64,000 nucleotides of DNA from Xenorhabdus sp. IM139775 (GCF_028598745.1 NZ_JAQRFK010000003.1:24461-88460); one strand, 5' to 3'. Shown: positions 31,343 through 42,185, counted from the stretch's first letter. Notes: generated from the sequence alone by a model not told the origin. Numbers and translations: made by a program.

Positions 31343-31816
31343 GTGGTTAAACTAACGATAAGACAGTATGTAATTGGTTCTATAATCACTCTCATTACTA
31401 TTGCCATCATTGGTGCCGCAGCAACGTTTTATTTTGATTCTCCACGCCCCAGCGTTGCACAGGTATTATCGTCGGAACCGATCAGATCAACGGTTGTTTT
31501 TCGCCAATCCTATTGCCCTATTACGGTATTTCCCATTCCCGTTACGGTAAAAGCGATATCAGGCAATCACTTGACTGCCTATCAATATCGTATCTTAACT
31601 CTGCTTGAACACCTGAAAGCCAATCGGGAATATCCGGCTTTAATCCCTTCAGCGTTAGCAAATTGCACAGAATTTAATTTTAAGCAGCCACATGTTGTCG
31701 CGTATGACGTCAATTATGTCATTGGAGAGCAGCCAGGAAAAATCAGGATAGAGTACAAACCCGATGACACGATCCCCTTAAATGAGAAAGGTCAATTAGT
31801 CCTGAAACCATATTGA
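31343..31816 (+). CDS. YcfJ-like membrane-anchored protein lacking the glycine zipper
   Basis: 157 aa with one N-terminal membrane helix (about 10-30) and a periplasmic part. The region PSVAQVLSSEPIRSTV (36-51) matches E. coli YcfJ PQYAQVVSATPIKETV, and YDVNYVIGEQPGKIRI (121-136) with IPLNEKGQLVL matches the YcfJ C-terminus. The central glycine-zipper domain of YcfJ is absent, replaced by about 45 residues (65-110) with no Gly pattern, bracketed by two Cys (58, 108) as in E. coli. Location after ndh is also that of ycfJ. The start is GTG 31343 with AGGGTG upstream; GTG 31310 is possible. Function unknown. Confidence 0.7.
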   Translation: MVKLTIRQYVIGSIITLITIAIIGAAATFYFDSPRPSVAQVLSSEPIRSTVVFRQSYCPITVFPIPVTVKAISGNHLTAYQYRILTLLEHLKANREYPALIPSALANCTEFNFKQPHVVAYDVNYVIGEQPGKIRIEYKPDDTIPLNEKGQLVLKPY

Positions 31817-31856
31817 CAACAATGAATGACGCTTACTTTTTAGCAGAAGATAGCAT

Positions 31857-31889
31857 AAAAGGGTTGCACTGTTTTGTATTAGTGCAACC
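31857..31889 (-). terminator. Terminator of mfd
   Basis: On the minus strand GGTTGCACT and AGTGCAACC form a perfect 9-bp stem with a 10-base loop, followed by CTTTTATG. It sits 44 bases after the mfd stop and may also stop the convergent ycfJ-like transcript. Confidence 0.65.
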
Positions 31890-31932
31890 GTGGCATCATT
31901 TTTTCATCGTTCAGGTCGCTAATCGATCCTGA

Positions 31933-34900
31933 TTAAGCCTCGATCTGGTGCTGAACGAAATTTTCTAATAATTGTTGGATAAAAGATAAACGAGAAACAT
32001 GCTCAGTTAAGTCAGTCATGAATTTCAATTTAAATGGCCCATCCAGCCGGTAAACCTTAGGCTGCGTTTGTAATAAGCCAATGAGATAATTCGGCTCGAC
32101 TTTATTGTGACTCCCAAATTCAATAAAGCCGCCTTTTTCATGGGCTTCAATGCGTTTGATACCGAGTCGTTGGGCGATCAGGCGAATAGCCGCAGATTGC
32201 AACAGTTGACGCCCCGGATCAGGCAGAGCGCCAAAGCGGTCAATCAGTTCCACTTTCAGCTCATTCAATTCGCCATTATCCTGCGCGCTGGCGATGCGTT
32301 TATAGAACGATAAGCGCATGTTAACATCCGGAATATAGTCATCAGGTAAAAGCACAGGCATACGCAGTTCTATCTCAGTCTGGTTGTTGGTGAGATCTTC
32401 AAGCGAAGGTTCCCGTCCCTCCTTAAGCGCATCCACCGCACTCTCCAATAATTCCATATAGAGCGTGAAACCGATACTGGCCATCTGCCCACTTTGATCT
32501 TCACCCAATAATTCACCCGCTCCCCTGATTTCCAAGTCGTGAGTCGCCAAGGCAAAACCGGCACCCAGATCTTCGAGCGAGGCAATGGCTTCCAGCCGTT
32601 TTTTCGCATCACTGGTCATGGCTTTGGGATGAGGGGTCAGTAAATAGGCATAAGCTTGGTGATGAGAGCGTCCGACACGCCCACGTAATTGGTGTAATTG
32701 GGCTAAACCAAAATGATCGGCACGTTCAATAATAATGGTATTGGCACTGGGAATATCGATACCGGTTTCGATAATCGTGGTACATATCAACACATTAAAA
32801 CGCTGATGATGGAAATCCGTCATCACGCGCTCCAAATCGCGTTCACGCATTTGCCCATGTCCTACCACAATTCTGGCTTCGGGCACTAACTCTTCCAGCC
32901 GGGCTTTTGCTTTTTCGATATTTTCAACATCGTTATACAGATAGTAAACTTGCCCGCCGCGCAAAATTTCACGCAGGATAGATTCACGTACCACGAGGCT
33001 ATCATATTCACGCACAAACGTTTTCACGGCCAGACGACGGGCAGGAGGCGTGGCGATAATGGAAAGATCGCGCATACCGCTCATTGCCATATTGAGGGTA
33101 CGCGGGATCGGGGTGGCTGTCAGTGTCAGGACGTCAACATCGGCCCGAATTGATTTAATCCGCTCTTTATGGCGAACCCCGAAGCGGTGCTCTTCATCGA
33201 CGATGAGTAAACCGAGATCTTTCCAGCGCAGATCGCTTTGCAGGAGCTTATGAGTACCAATAATGATATCCACTTTGCCTTCCGCCGCCATATCGATGAC
33301 CTGCTGTTGTTCTTTTGCACTCCGGAAGCGTGACATCACTTCAAGGTGTACCGGCCAATTTGCAAAGCGATCGCGGAAATTATCGTAATGTTGTTGGGCC
33401 AATAAGGTGGTCGGCACCAAAACTGCAACTTGCTTATTGTTGGTGATGGACAGAAATGCGGCGCGCATCGCCACTTCTGTTTTCCCAAACCCGACATCGC
33501 CGCATATCAGCCTGTCCATGGCAATCGGTTCGCACATATCAGCAAGTACCGCGTTGATGGCCTGTTCTTGATCAGGCGTCGTATCAAAGGGGAAACTTTG
33601 GCAGAACAGTTGGTATTGTTCGCGATCGTTTTCGAAAGCAAAACCGGGTTTAACGGCACGTTGTGCGTAAACATCCAAAAGTTCGGCTGCAACATCACGC
33701 ACTTTTTCAGCCGCTTTCTGGCGGGCTTTGCCCCATGCCTCTCCCCCCAATTTATGCAATGGGGCGCTCTCCTCAGCCCCACCCGCATAACGGCTGATGA
33801 GATGAAGGGAGGAGACAGGCACATATAATTTGTCTTCCCCGGCATAAGTCAGGATAAGATACTCGGCCTGAATGCCACCCGCTTCTAACGTGATTAACCC
33901 CTGATAACGACCAACGCCATGCTCAAGGTGAACCACCGGCTGTCCATGCCGTAATTCAGCGAGATTGCGGATGAGTGTATCGGTATTGATCGTCCGCCGA
34001 TTATCTTGACGGCGACGGCTGACACGTTCGCCAAGCATGTCACTTTCACAAATCAACGCGAGATGGTTGTCTTCGTCAACAAACCCATGTTCTGCGGCGC
34101 CAACCATCAAATAGTGGCCGGGGCGGTCGGCGTCAGTGAGCTGGTTTATTTTTACCGGATTGATTTTGATGCGAGATAATAAATCCTGTACGGATTCCCG
34201 ACGCCCCTCACTTTCCACCGAAAATACGATTTTGCCTTCGCCGCTGAATTGCTCCATGAAACGGCGTAATTTATCCCATGGGGCTTTTTGTTGTGCCGCC
34301 ACCGATAAATCAGGCAGTGGATGATAGGCAAGGTTGGTATTCCTTACCTTTTGCGGCAGGGGACCGTTATCAACTTCAATACGAGGCCAGTTTTTCAATT
34401 CCGAAAATAGCTTATTGACCGGCAACCATAACTGTTCAGGCGCAAGTAACGGGCGCATGGGGTCAACTTTGCGGCGCTCAAAGCGTTGTTTTGCATCTTG
34501 CCAGAAACGCTCCGCGGCAGTGGTCAAATTCTGGGTAATTAACAGGGTATTTTCGGGCAGATAGTCAAAGATGGCGGGCAACGGTTGTTCAAAAAATAGC
34601 GGTTGCCAATATTCAATGCCAGCCGGCAGCATTTTTTTACTGACTTGCTGATAAACATGTTCAGCATCACGACGGACTTCAAACTGTTCACGCCATTGTC
34701 TGCGAAACAGCTCAATCGCTGCTTGGTCGGTCGGGAATTCATGTGCCGGTAATAAACTGATTTTTTCCACTTCGGCCAACGTGCGCTGGGTATCCACGTC
34801 AAAAGTGCGCAGGCTGTCGATCTCATCATCAAAAAAATCGATGCGATAAGGTGATTCGCTGCCCATCGGGAAGAGATCAAATAAGGCACCGCGCGTCGCA

Positions 34901-35385
34901 AATTCGCCATGTTCCAGTACCTGTTCAACGCTACGATAGCCTGCCTGTTCTAACTCGGTCCGCAGTTTGTCACGAGAAAGACGCTGCCCCTTGTGCATGA
35001 TCAGGGCATGGCCCTTAAGATACGCGTGTGGGCAGACACGTTGCATCAAGGTATTGACGGGAAGGATTAATGCCCCTTTCGTCATAAAAGGTAAATGATA
35101 AAGCGTGGACAGGCGGTTGGAGATGATTTCTTGGTGAGGAGAAAAACTATCGTAAGGCAAAGTTTCCCAATCTGACATAGTATTTATTGGTGCGTGGGTG
35201 AACTGTTGAATTTCATCACGCAATCGCAGGGCATTCTGCATATCTCTTGTCACCAGCAGAATTGGCCCTGAGTGACGATCAATGATTTCTGCACATTCAA
35301 CGGCACAGGCTGCGCCAGTCAAATGACCTAGATAGCGGGTATCACCGCGGCGTTCAGGAAGTTGATAACGATATTTTGCTGACAT
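31933..35385 (-). CDS. mfd: Transcription-repair coupling factor
   Basis: 1150 aa, against 1148 in E. coli. It displaces RNA polymerase stalled at DNA damage and recruits UvrA. An N-terminal UvrB-like part (LPYDSFSPHQEIISNRL) is followed by the RNA polymerase interaction domain (HGVGRYQGL), then the RecG-like translocase: Walker A GDVGFGKTEVA, VDEEHRFGVRHKE, TLTATPIPRTL, and QLRGRVGRSHHQAYAYLL. The C-terminal domain that masks UvrA binding is complete. E. coli comR, bhsA and ldtC, normally between ycfJ and mfd, are absent. Confidence 0.97.
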   Translation of the reverse strand: MSAKYRYQLPERRGDTRYLGHLTGAACAVECAEIIDRHSGPILLVTRDMQNALRLRDEIQQFTHAPINTMSDWETLPYDSFSPHQEIISNRLSTLYHLPFMTKGALILPVNTLMQRVCPHAYLKGHALIMHKGQRLSRDKLRTELEQAGYRSVEQVLEHGEFATRGALFDLFPMGSESPYRIDFFDDEIDSLRTFDVDTQRTLAEVEKISLLPAHEFPTDQAAIELFRRQWREQFEVRRDAEHVYQQVSKKMLPAGIEYWQPLFFEQPLPAIFDYLPENTLLITQNLTTAAERFWQDAKQRFERRKVDPMRPLLAPEQLWLPVNKLFSELKNWPRIEVDNGPLPQKVRNTNLAYHPLPDLSVAAQQKAPWDKLRRFMEQFSGEGKIVFSVESEGRRESVQDLLSRIKINPVKINQLTDADRPGHYLMVGAAEHGFVDEDNHLALICESDMLGERVSRRRQDNRRTINTDTLIRNLAELRHGQPVVHLEHGVGRYQGLITLEAGGIQAEYLILTYAGEDKLYVPVSSLHLISRYAGGAEESAPLHKLGGEAWGKARQKAAEKVRDVAAELLDVYAQRAVKPGFAFENDREQYQLFCQSFPFDTTPDQEQAINAVLADMCEPIAMDRLICGDVGFGKTEVAMRAAFLSITNNKQVAVLVPTTLLAQQHYDNFRDRFANWPVHLEVMSRFRSAKEQQQVIDMAAEGKVDIIIGTHKLLQSDLRWKDLGLLIVDEEHRFGVRHKERIKSIRADVDVLTLTATPIPRTLNMAMSGMRDLSIIATPPARRLAVKTFVREYDSLVVRESILREILRGGQVYYLYNDVENIEKAKARLEELVPEARIVVGHGQMRERDLERVMTDFHHQRFNVLICTTIIETGIDIPSANTIIIERADHFGLAQLHQLRGRVGRSHHQAYAYLLTPHPKAMTSDAKKRLEAIASLEDLGAGFALATHDLEIRGAGELLGEDQSGQMASIGFTLYMELLESAVDALKEGREPSLEDLTNNQTEIELRMPVLLPDDYIPDVNMRLSFYKRIASAQDNGELNELKVELIDRFGALPDPGRQLLQSAAIRLIAQRLGIKRIEAHEKGGFIEFGSHNKVEPNYLIGLLQTQPKVYRLDGPFKLKFMTDLTEHVSRLSFIQQLLENFVQHQIEA

Positions 35386-35583
35386 AAGTATTTGGTATGT
35401 GTTCTCTAAGATTCAGTCCATTCCCAACACATTTTTACCCAGTAGCCTTACAATAAATACGCTGGCAGGTTGAGAGAAAGTAAAAAAAACGGCAGAACCG
35501 GGGTACGGGTGGTTCCATAAAGTATTGCTACCCTTTATTATCCCCGAACACTTTGCTTTGGCAACAGGGGCGTAACAGATTTC

Positions 35584-36786
35584 ATGTTTCAATCTGTCTC
35601 ATTATTTATAGGATTGCGCTATATGCGCGGGCGGGCGGTCGATAAATTTGGCCGTTTTGTTTCATGGCTGTCTGCAATTGGCATTACGCTGGGCGTAGCG
35701 GCTTTGATCACGGTATTGTCAGTGATGAACGGCTTTGAGCGTTCACTGGAAAGCAGCATTCTGGGTTTTATGCCACAGGCTGTCATTACCTCAGAAAAAG
35801 GATCTATCAGCCCGCTAGAACATCCGGGTAGCCAGCTTGCGGGATTAAAGGGGGTTAATCGCATGACCCCCATCGTACAAGGGGATGTGGTCCTACAGAG
35901 CCATCACAATGTGGGTGTGGGTGTCATGCTGGGTATTAACCATGACGAATATGCACCGTTGGCAGAGCATCTTGTCAATGTTGATCGAAGCCAACTACAA
36001 CCCGGACGTTATTTTGTCATTCTGGGCGAAAAACTGGCGGCAAAATTGGGGGTAAAACGGGGTGACCCAATCCGGATCATTGTGCCGAGTGCCAGCCAGT
36101 TAACGCCAATGGGCAGAATTCCCAGCCAGCGTTTATTCACGGTGGCGGGCACATTTTTTGCCAACAGTGAGGTTGATGGGACAGAAATGCTGGTCAATCA
36201 ACAGGATGCGGCCAGATTGTTGCGCTATCCGCTGGGGAATATTACCGGCTGGCGTTTGTACCTCAATCAGCCACTAACAGTCGATGAATTGAGTCAGCAA
36301 ACCCTTCCGGAAGGGCTGGTCTGGAAAGATTGGCGCGAACGCAAGGGCGAGTTTTTTCAGGCGGTTCGCATGGAAAAAAATATGATGGGATTATTGTTGA
36401 GCCTAATCATTGCGGTCGCTGCATTTAACATTATCACGTCTCTCTCTTTGCTGGTGATGGAAAAACAGGGTGAAATTGCTATTTTGCAGACGCAAGGGCT
36501 GACCCGCCGTCAGGTAATGGCCATTTTTATGATCCAAGGGGCGGGAGCGGGCATCCTCGGTGCTTTATTGGGAACGGGATTGGGCGTGTTGCTCTCCAGC
36601 CAGTTAAATCATCTTATGCCGATTATCGGCCTGCTGGCGGAAGGCATTCAATTACCGGTTGCGATTGATGCCACGCAAGTGATGATGATTGCCATGAGTG
36701 CCATGCTGATCGCCTTAATATCGACTTTATACCCTTCCTGGCGTGCGGCTGCCACCCAACCTGCTGAGGCTTTACGTTATGAGTAA
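35584..36786 (+). CDS. lolC: Lipoprotein-releasing system permease LolC
   Basis: 400 aa inner membrane protein of the LolCDE complex, which extracts outer-membrane lipoproteins and hands them to LolA. Four transmembrane helices (one near 25-50, three in the last 140 residues) flank a large periplasmic domain. [23 protein letters not shown] and [10 protein letters not shown] are typical of the family, and the C-terminus ends PAEALRYE. Its last 8 bases overlap lolD. A spaced GGGGCG precedes the ATG. Confidence 0.95.
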   Translation: MFQSVSLFIGLRYMRGRAVDKFGRFVSWLSAIGITLGVAALITVLSVMNGFERSLESSILGFMPQAVITSEKGSISPLEHPGSQLAGLKGVNRMTPIVQGDVVLQSHHNVGVGVMLGINHDEYAPLAEHLVNVDRSQLQPGRYFVILGEKLAAKLGVKRGDPIRIIVPSASQLTPMGRIPSQRLFTVAGTFFANSEVDGTEMLVNQQDAARLLRYPLGNITGWRLYLNQPLTVDELSQQTLPEGLVWKDWRERKGEFFQAVRMEKNMMGLLLSLIIAVAAFNIITSLSLLVMEKQGEIAILQTQGLTRRQVMAIFMIQGAGAGILGALLGTGLGVLLSSQLNHLMPIIGLLAEGIQLPVAIDATQVMMIAMSAMLIALISTLYPSWRAAATQPAEALRYE

Positions 36787-37480
36787 TCACCCTTTGTTAC
36801 TTTGTCATCATCTGTGCAAAAAATATCAGGAAGGGAAAATTTCGACAGAAGTGTTAAAGAATGTCACTTTTTCCATGCAGCAAGGCGAAATAATGGCCAT
36901 TGTCGGCAGTTCGGGGTCGGGCAAAAGTACACTTTTGCACTTGCTCGGGGGTCTGGATTCACCGACCTCGGGTGAAGTGCTTTTCAAGGGGCAATCCCTT
37001 AACCAAATGTCTTCATCTGCGCGGGCAGAACTACGTAACCGGGAAATTGGCTTTATTTATCAGTTTCACCATTTATTGCCTGATTTTACGGCACTGGAGA
37101 ATGTGGCGATGCCCCTGCTGATTGGGGGGCAAAAACGCCATGCTCAACCAAAAGCGCGGGATATGCTGGCCGCGGTCGGCTTGGAACATCGGGCGCATCA
37201 CCGGCCATCTGAACTGTCGGGGGGGGAACGTCAACGTGTCGCCATTGCGCGGGCACTGGTCAACGAACCTTCACTGGTATTGGCGGATGAGCCAACGGGT
37301 AACCTTGACCAGCGAAATGCAGACAGTGTGTTTGAACTGTTGCAAGCATTGAATCAACGGCAAGGCACGGCATTTCTGGTGGTCACCCATGATCTGAAAT
37401 TAGCTGGGCAACTGACACGTCAGGTAGAAATGCGTGATGGGTATTTACAGGACGAACCAACCCTGACGGGGGAGATGTAA
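36779..37480 (+). CDS. lolD: Lipoprotein-releasing system ATPase LolD
   Basis: 233 aa, the E. coli length. ATPase of LolCDE. Walker [10 protein letters not shown] at 43-51, Q-loop [12 protein letters not shown] (LolD-specific), signature [16 protein letters not shown], Walker [14 protein letters not shown] start at ATG 36779, inside the lolC end (8-base overlap); the longer frame lies wholly within lolC. The stop and the lolE start share a base (TAATG). Confidence 0.96.
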   Translation: MSNHPLLLCHHLCKKYQEGKISTEVLKNVTFSMQQGEIMAIVGSSGSGKSTLLHLLGGLDSPTSGEVLFKGQSLNQMSSSARAELRNREIGFIYQFHHLLPDFTALENVAMPLLIGGQKRHAQPKARDMLAAVGLEHRAHHRPSELSGGERQRVAIARALVNEPSLVLADEPTGNLDQRNADSVFELLQALNQRQGTAFLVVTHDLKLAGQLTRQVEMRDGYLQDEPTLTGEM

Positions 37481-38727
37481 TGGTAAATCTGCCGCTTGCA
37501 TTATTTACCGCATTACGATTCAGCCGGGGCCGACGTCGTTCAGGCATGGTTTCCCTGATCTCTGTCATTTCAACGCTGGGTATTATGCTGGGTGTCGCGG
37601 TACTGATTATTGGCCTGAGTGCCATGAATGGTTTTGAGCGGGAACTGCAAAACCGGATACTTTCTGTGGTTCCACATGGGCAGATTTATGCGGTGGATCA
37701 GCCTTTTCAGGATTGGGAAACGGCGCTTAAGCGGGTAAAACAGACACCGGGTATTGTCGGTGCCTCTCCCTATATTGAGTTTACCGGCCTGATGGAGCGT
37801 GGCGAAAAGCTCCATGCGATACAGGTACGGGGGATTGATCTGGCGACAGAGATAAGCGTGAGTAGCTTGCCTCAGTTTGTGCTTAATGGGGCATGGAAAA
37901 CGTTCAGTGCAGGAAACAATCAGGTGATTTTGGGGCAGGGGGTGGCTGATTCGCTGCATGTGAAACAAGGTGATTGGGTGACGGTCATGATCCCCAATAA
38001 CGATGCCAGCCTGAAACTGTTACAGCCTAAGCGTATCCGTTTACAAGTCGCGGGTATTTTCCAGTTGAGTGGCATGCTGGATCACAGTTTAGCCTTGGTT
38101 CCGTTGCCTGATGCCCAGCGCTATCTGGATTACGCCAATGCAATCACAGGGATTGCCATTAAAGCAGATAATGTTTTTGCCGCAGAGCAGCGTGTCTGGG
38201 ACGCCGGTAACGCGACGGGGAAATATGTGTATATCAGCACATGGATCAAAGATTACGGCTATATGTACAACGATATCCAGATGGTGCGCAGCATCATGTA
38301 TCTGGCGATGGTTCTGGTTATTGGCGTCGCTTGCTTCAATATTATTTCAACGCTGATTATGGCCGTGAAGGATAAAAGCAGCGATGTCGCCATCCTGCGT
38401 ACTTTGGGTGCCAAGGATAGCCATATCAGGGCCATTTTTTTATGGTATGGCTTGCTCACAGGCATGATAGGCAGCCTGATCGGTGTGGTTGTCGGGATTT
38501 TCACATCATTAAATCTGACGACTATCATTAAGGGATTGGAAAAGCTGCTTGGACGCCAACTCCTTTCAGGCGATATCTATTTTATCGATTTTCTGCCATC
38601 AGAATTGCATCTCACGGATGTGCTTTATGTTCTGCTAACGGCATTGGTATTAAGTTTGTTGGCGAGTTGGTATCCTGCTCGTCGGGCGAGTAAACTTGAT
38701 CCAGCGCGGATTTTGAGTGGTCAATAA
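37480..38727 (+). CDS. lolE: Lipoprotein-releasing system permease LolE
   Basis: 415 aa, second permease of LolCDE, with the same four-helix plan as Lol[39 protein letters not shown] at the start is cut here into recognisable blocks: [18 protein letters not shown], then [35 protein letters not shown] ends it. Translationally coupled to lolD. nagK, which follows in E. coli, is missing and cobB comes next. Confidence 0.95.
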   Translation: MVNLPLALFTALRFSRGRRRSGMVSLISVISTLGIMLGVAVLIIGLSAMNGFERELQNRILSVVPHGQIYAVDQPFQDWETALKRVKQTPGIVGASPYIEFTGLMERGEKLHAIQVRGIDLATEISVSSLPQFVLNGAWKTFSAGNNQVILGQGVADSLHVKQGDWVTVMIPNNDASLKLLQPKRIRLQVAGIFQLSGMLDHSLALVPLPDAQRYLDYANAITGIAIKADNVFAAEQRVWDAGNATGKYVYISTWIKDYGYMYNDIQMVRSIMYLAMVLVIGVACFNIISTLIMAVKDKSSDVAILRTLGAKDSHIRAIFLWYGLLTGMIGSLIGVVVGIFTSLNLTTIIKGLEKLLGRQLLSGDIYFIDFLPSELHLTDVLYVLLTALVLSLLASWYPARRASKLDPARILSGQ

Positions 38728-38728
38728 T

Positions 38729-39559
38729 ATGCGAGTACTTCATCGGCACGGCAAATTTCATCGAGTCAGACGATTACGGCGTCAGCGTTTGCATAAACAA
38801 AACTTTTACAGGGATATTCGATTGGCAAATAAAAGAGAAAAACCCTATGTGGTGGTGCTGACAGGAGCAGGTATTTCTGCCGAGTCAGGCATTCGGACAT
38901 TTCGTTCTTCCGATGGCCTGTGGGAAGAACATCGCGTCGAAGATGTTGCGACGCCTGAAGGTTTCCAGCGTGATCCTGATCTGGTTCAGGCATTTTACAA
39001 TGCACGCCGGGAGCAACTCCAGCAACCGGCGATCCAGCCTAATGCCGCACATGCGGCTTTGGCAGAACTCGAACGCGAACTGGGTGACCATTTTTTGCTG
39101 GTAACACAGAATATTGATGATCTGCATGAACGGGCGGGAAGCCATCGTGTCCTGCATATGCACGGTGAATTACTGAAAGCCCGGTGTTGTCAGTCCGGGC
39201 AGGTGGTTGAGTGGACGACCAACCTGACCATGGAAGATCGTTGCCATTGTTGCCAATTCCCGTCGCCACTGCGTCCTCATGTCGTCTGGTTTGGGGAAAT
39301 GCCATTAGGTATGGAACAGATTTATTCTGCCTTAGCCGATGCCGATATCTTTATTGCGATCGGGACATCGGGTCACGTTTACCCCGCAGCAGGTTTTGTG
39401 CATGAAGCTAAATTGTCCGGGGCACAGACTGTGGAGTTGAATCTTGAACCTAGTCAGGTTGAAAACCTGTTTGATGAAAAACATTATGGCCATGCCAGTA
39501 AAATAGTTGCTCAATATGTTCAATCCTTCATTCAGCAGATGAAGGCAGTCAAAAGCTGA
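38729..39559 (+). CDS. cobB: NAD-dependent protein deacylase (sirtuin) CobB
   Basis: 276 aa. It removes acetyl and succinyl groups from lysines, including acetyl-CoA synthetase. Seen: [36 protein letters not shown], in blocks [26 protein letters not shown], catalytic His in [11 protein letters not shown], Zn-type Cys (CC..SG and CHCC), [13 protein letters not shown]. It has the basic N-terminal extension of the long CobB isoform ([17 protein letters not shown]). The ATG is one base past the lolE stop. The long quoted block exists as one continuous run at residues about 35-70. Confidence 0.95.
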   Translation: MRVLHRHGKFHRVRRLRRQRLHKQNFYRDIRLANKREKPYVVVLTGAGISAESGIRTFRSSDGLWEEHRVEDVATPEGFQRDPDLVQAFYNARREQLQQPAIQPNAAHAALAELERELGDHFLLVTQNIDDLHERAGSHRVLHMHGELLKARCCQSGQVVEWTTNLTMEDRCHCCQFPSPLRPHVVWFGEMPLGMEQIYSALADADIFIAIGTSGHVYPAAGFVHEAKLSGAQTVELNLEPSQVENLFDEKHYGHASKIVAQYVQSFIQQMKAVKS

Positions 39560-39638
39560 TTTGACGCAATACCGACTCTATCCATCTTTTCCATAATGAA
39601 TTCACATGAACTAAACAGCGTTTCAAAATGGTAGGCGT

Positions 39639-39673
39639 CAATCTTGTCCCGCGTACCCCGTGGGACAAGATTG
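39639..39673. other. Perfect 12-bp inverted repeat upstream of pepT
   Basis: CAATCTTGTCCC (39639-39650) and GGGACAAGATTG (39662-39673) are perfect complements around an 11-base loop. No U-run follows on either side, so it is not an ordinary terminator. It lies 42 bases before the pepT ATG, within its probable leader, and could be an operator or an RNA hairpin. Confidence 0.7.
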
Positions 39674-39714
39674 CAAACGGCTTACTATGATAAAACTCAT
39701 TTAGGGAGGAGAAG

Positions 39715-40959
39715 ATGGATAGGTTATTAGAGCGTTTTTTAAAATATATTGTATTTAATACCCAAGCGAAACCATCCGCTAAAACCATTCCCAGTAGTCA
39801 TGGGCAATGGGATCTTGCCAAGGCATTGTACGAGGAACTGATCCAGCTTGGCTTGGCTGAGGTGACTCTCAATGATCAAGGGTATGTTATGGCAACATTG
39901 CCCGCCAATGTTGCCACACCGGTTCCGGTCATTGGTTTTATTGCCCACCTCGATACCTCACCCGATTTTTCCGGCAGGCATGTTAATCCTCAAATTGTCG
40001 AAAACTATCGTGGCGGTGATATTGCGCTGGGGATAGGAGATGAAGTGCTGTCGCCCGTCATGTTCCCTGTATTACATCGTTTGTTGGGACAAACGTTAAT
40101 TACGACTGACGGGAAAACGCTGTTAGGGGCTGATGATAAGGCTGGGATCGCTGAAATCATGACTGCAATGGTGCGTTTGAAACAGAAAAATATTCCCCAT
40201 GGGGATATTCGGATTGCGTTTACACCCGATGAGGAAATTGGCAAGGGGGCGCACCATTTTGATATAGAGGCTTTTGGTGCGGCATGGGCCTATACCGTAG
40301 ATGGCGGGGATGTGGGGGAATTGGAATTTGAAAATTTCAATGCTGCATCAGTGGCAATCAAGATTGTGGGTAACATGGCGCATCCGGGAAGTGCCAAGGG
40401 CGTCATGGTCAATGCATTGACACTGGCAATGCAAATTCATCATGCCCTGCCTGTTGAAGAAACGCCTGAACAGACAGAAGGCTATGAAGGTTTTTATCAT
40501 TTGCTGAGTATGAAAGGTACCGTCGAGCGTGCTGAGATGCACTATATCATCCGGGATTTTGATCGCGACAATTTTGAAAAGCGCAAAAAAAACATTCTGG
40601 CTATTGCGGAAAATGTCGGCAAAGGATTGCATCCAGACTGTTATATTGAATTGGCAATTGATGACGATTATTACAACATGTATAGCGAGGTGCTTAAATA
40701 TCCTCATGTTATTGCCATTGCTAAACAAGCGATGCTGGACTGCCATATTGAGCCGATAATCCAGCCGAGCCGTGGTGGTACAGACGGTGCAGATTTATCT
40801 TATCGCGGCCTCCCTTGCCCGAATATTTTCACGGGTGGATATAATTATCACAGCAAGCACGAATTTATTTCATTGGAAGGTATGGAGCAGGCAGTTAAGG
40901 TGATTATGCGGATTGCTGAATTGACGGTAAGTCACGGAAAGAATGAATGGCTTGAGTAA
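39715..40959 (+). CDS. pepT: Peptidase T (tripeptidase)
   Basis: 414 aa, E. coli 408. Zinc aminotripeptidase of the M20 family. Metal ligands and active site: [11 protein letters not shown] (His, Asp), [12 protein letters not shown] (bridging Asp), [14 protein letters not shown] (Glu-Glu), and [10 protein letters not shown] at the C-terminus. GGGAGGAGAAG gives an excellent ribosome site. In E. coli the potABCD operon is divergent to it; here that operon is missing. Confidence 0.96.
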   Translation: MDRLLERFLKYIVFNTQAKPSAKTIPSSHGQWDLAKALYEELIQLGLAEVTLNDQGYVMATLPANVATPVPVIGFIAHLDTSPDFSGRHVNPQIVENYRGGDIALGIGDEVLSPVMFPVLHRLLGQTLITTDGKTLLGADDKAGIAEIMTAMVRLKQKNIPHGDIRIAFTPDEEIGKGAHHFDIEAFGAAWAYTVDGGDVGELEFENFNAASVAIKIVGNMAHPGSAKGVMVNALTLAMQIHHALPVEETPEQTEGYEGFYHLLSMKGTVERAEMHYIIRDFDRDNFEKRKKNILAIAENVGKGLHPDCYIELAIDDDYYNMYSEVLKYPHVIAIAKQAMLDCHIEPIIQPSRGGTDGADLSYRGLPCPNIFTGGYNYHSKHEFISLEGMEQAVKVIMRIAELTVSHGKNEWLE

Positions 40960-41001
40960 TTGTAACTTGAAAAATTGTAAAGGGTTAAATCAACAAACTG
41001 A

Positions 41002-41033
41002 CAAAGGGGCAGTTCCTTTTGCCCCCTTTGTTT
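41002..41033 (+). terminator. Terminator of pepT
   Basis: CAAAGGGGCA pairs with TGCCCCCTTTG (one bulged C), followed by TTTCGG. The convergent roxA gene ends 30 bases beyond and may use the other side. Confidence 0.7.
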
Positions 41034-41041
41034 CGGTTAAT

Positions 41042-41067
41042 CTGTTCAGGTTAACTGTTCAGATTAA
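41042..41067. repeat. 13-bp tandem duplication over the roxA stop codon
   Basis: CTGTTCAGGTTAA (41042-41054) followed by CTGTTCAGATTAA (41055-41067), differing at one base. The second copy contains the roxA stop codon on the minus strand. Confidence 0.9.
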
Positions 41068-42185
41068 TCGTTAAAATACCAATAACCGCTATTGACCAAG
41101 GCGGTCAGCAGGCTGACAAATCGGACATCATCAATAGCATCACCCAAGAGTCCGGCATTAACTTTGTCATATTGGCACAGGGCATCAGCGGCATGGAGAT
41201 GAGGCGTATCCATCAGCTCGCCATTGACGAAACACTGATCACCAACGCGCAGGACGCGCAGGCCGCTCAATCGATTTAATTCTTCGCCTTGTTTCAGCAA
41301 ATCATAAATCTCATCGCTCTCATAAGGCGGTTCAGGAGGAGCCAGATCCAGTTCATGGCGCGATTGAGAGATAAATTCACCGAACCAATTCTGGAACGTT
41401 TCGGGTTGTTCCAACAGCTCACGCATCATTGAACGCAGTGTGTCCAGCTCATTGGCCTGAATCCGGGCCGGATTATCACGGAATGCCAGTTCAGGATCGC
41501 TGTAGCGAGGGCTGCCGAGTTCGTTTGCCAGAATGTAGTCAGCAAACCCACTGAATAATTCACGGGCATTGGGGGCACGGAACCCCACTGAATAGTTCAG
41601 TGAATCCTCAAGCGCATAGCCTTCATGTGGGAAGCCCGGTGGAATATAAAGTATATCGCCCGGCAGCATCTCTTCATCAATTATTGCCTCAAAGGGTTCA
41701 ACCTGTAATAAATCAGGATGAGGGCAATGTTGCTTCATGGGGATTTTGTCACCCACCCGCCAGCGTCTCCGGCCTTTTCCCTGAATAATAAAAACATCGT
41801 ATTGGTCAAGATGGGGGCCAACACCACCGCCGGGTACTGAGAAAGAGATCATCAAATCATCCATGCGCCAATCAGACAGGACACGGAATGGTTTCATGAG
41901 TGCAGACGAGGGGAGATGCCAATGGTCAACGGCTTGTACAAGCAGAGACCAGCCTTTTTCGCCTAAATGGTCGTAGGTTTCAAAGGGGCCGTGGGAAACT
42001 TCCCAACGCCCATTTTTCTGATTGACCAAACGGCTATCGATTTCATTTTCCATCGCCAATCCCGCCAACTCATCGGGGGAAAGGGGATCAATAAACTGAT
42101 GGAAACCCTGTTTAATCAGCAATGGTCGTTTTTGCCAATGGTTTTGCAAAAACGCCTGCCAGTCCAGATTCAGCTGATAATCCAT
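41064..42185 (-). CDS. roxA: Ribosomal protein uL16 arginine 3-hydroxylase (RoxA, YcfD)
   Basis: 373 aa, the E. coli length. JmjC-type 2-oxoglutarate/Fe(II) oxygenase that hydroxylates Arg81 of ribosomal protein L16. Metal ligands are in GPHLDQYDVF (HxD) and GFPHEGYA (His). AGGATG precedes the ATG. It lies downstream of phoP-phoQ on the same strand, as in E. coli. A 14-bp repeat array separates it from phoQ. Confidence 0.94.
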   Translation of the reverse strand: MDYQLNLDWQAFLQNHWQKRPLLIKQGFHQFIDPLSPDELAGLAMENEIDSRLVNQKNGRWEVSHGPFETYDHLGEKGWSLLVQAVDHWHLPSSALMKPFRVLSDWRMDDLMISFSVPGGGVGPHLDQYDVFIIQGKGRRRWRVGDKIPMKQHCPHPDLLQVEPFEAIIDEEMLPGDILYIPPGFPHEGYALEDSLNYSVGFRAPNARELFSGFADYILANELGSPRYSDPELAFRDNPARIQANELDTLRSMMRELLEQPETFQNWFGEFISQSRHELDLAPPEPPYESDEIYDLLKQGEELNRLSGLRVLRVGDQCFVNGELMDTPHLHAADALCQYDKVNAGLLGDAIDDVRFVSLLTALVNSGYWYFND

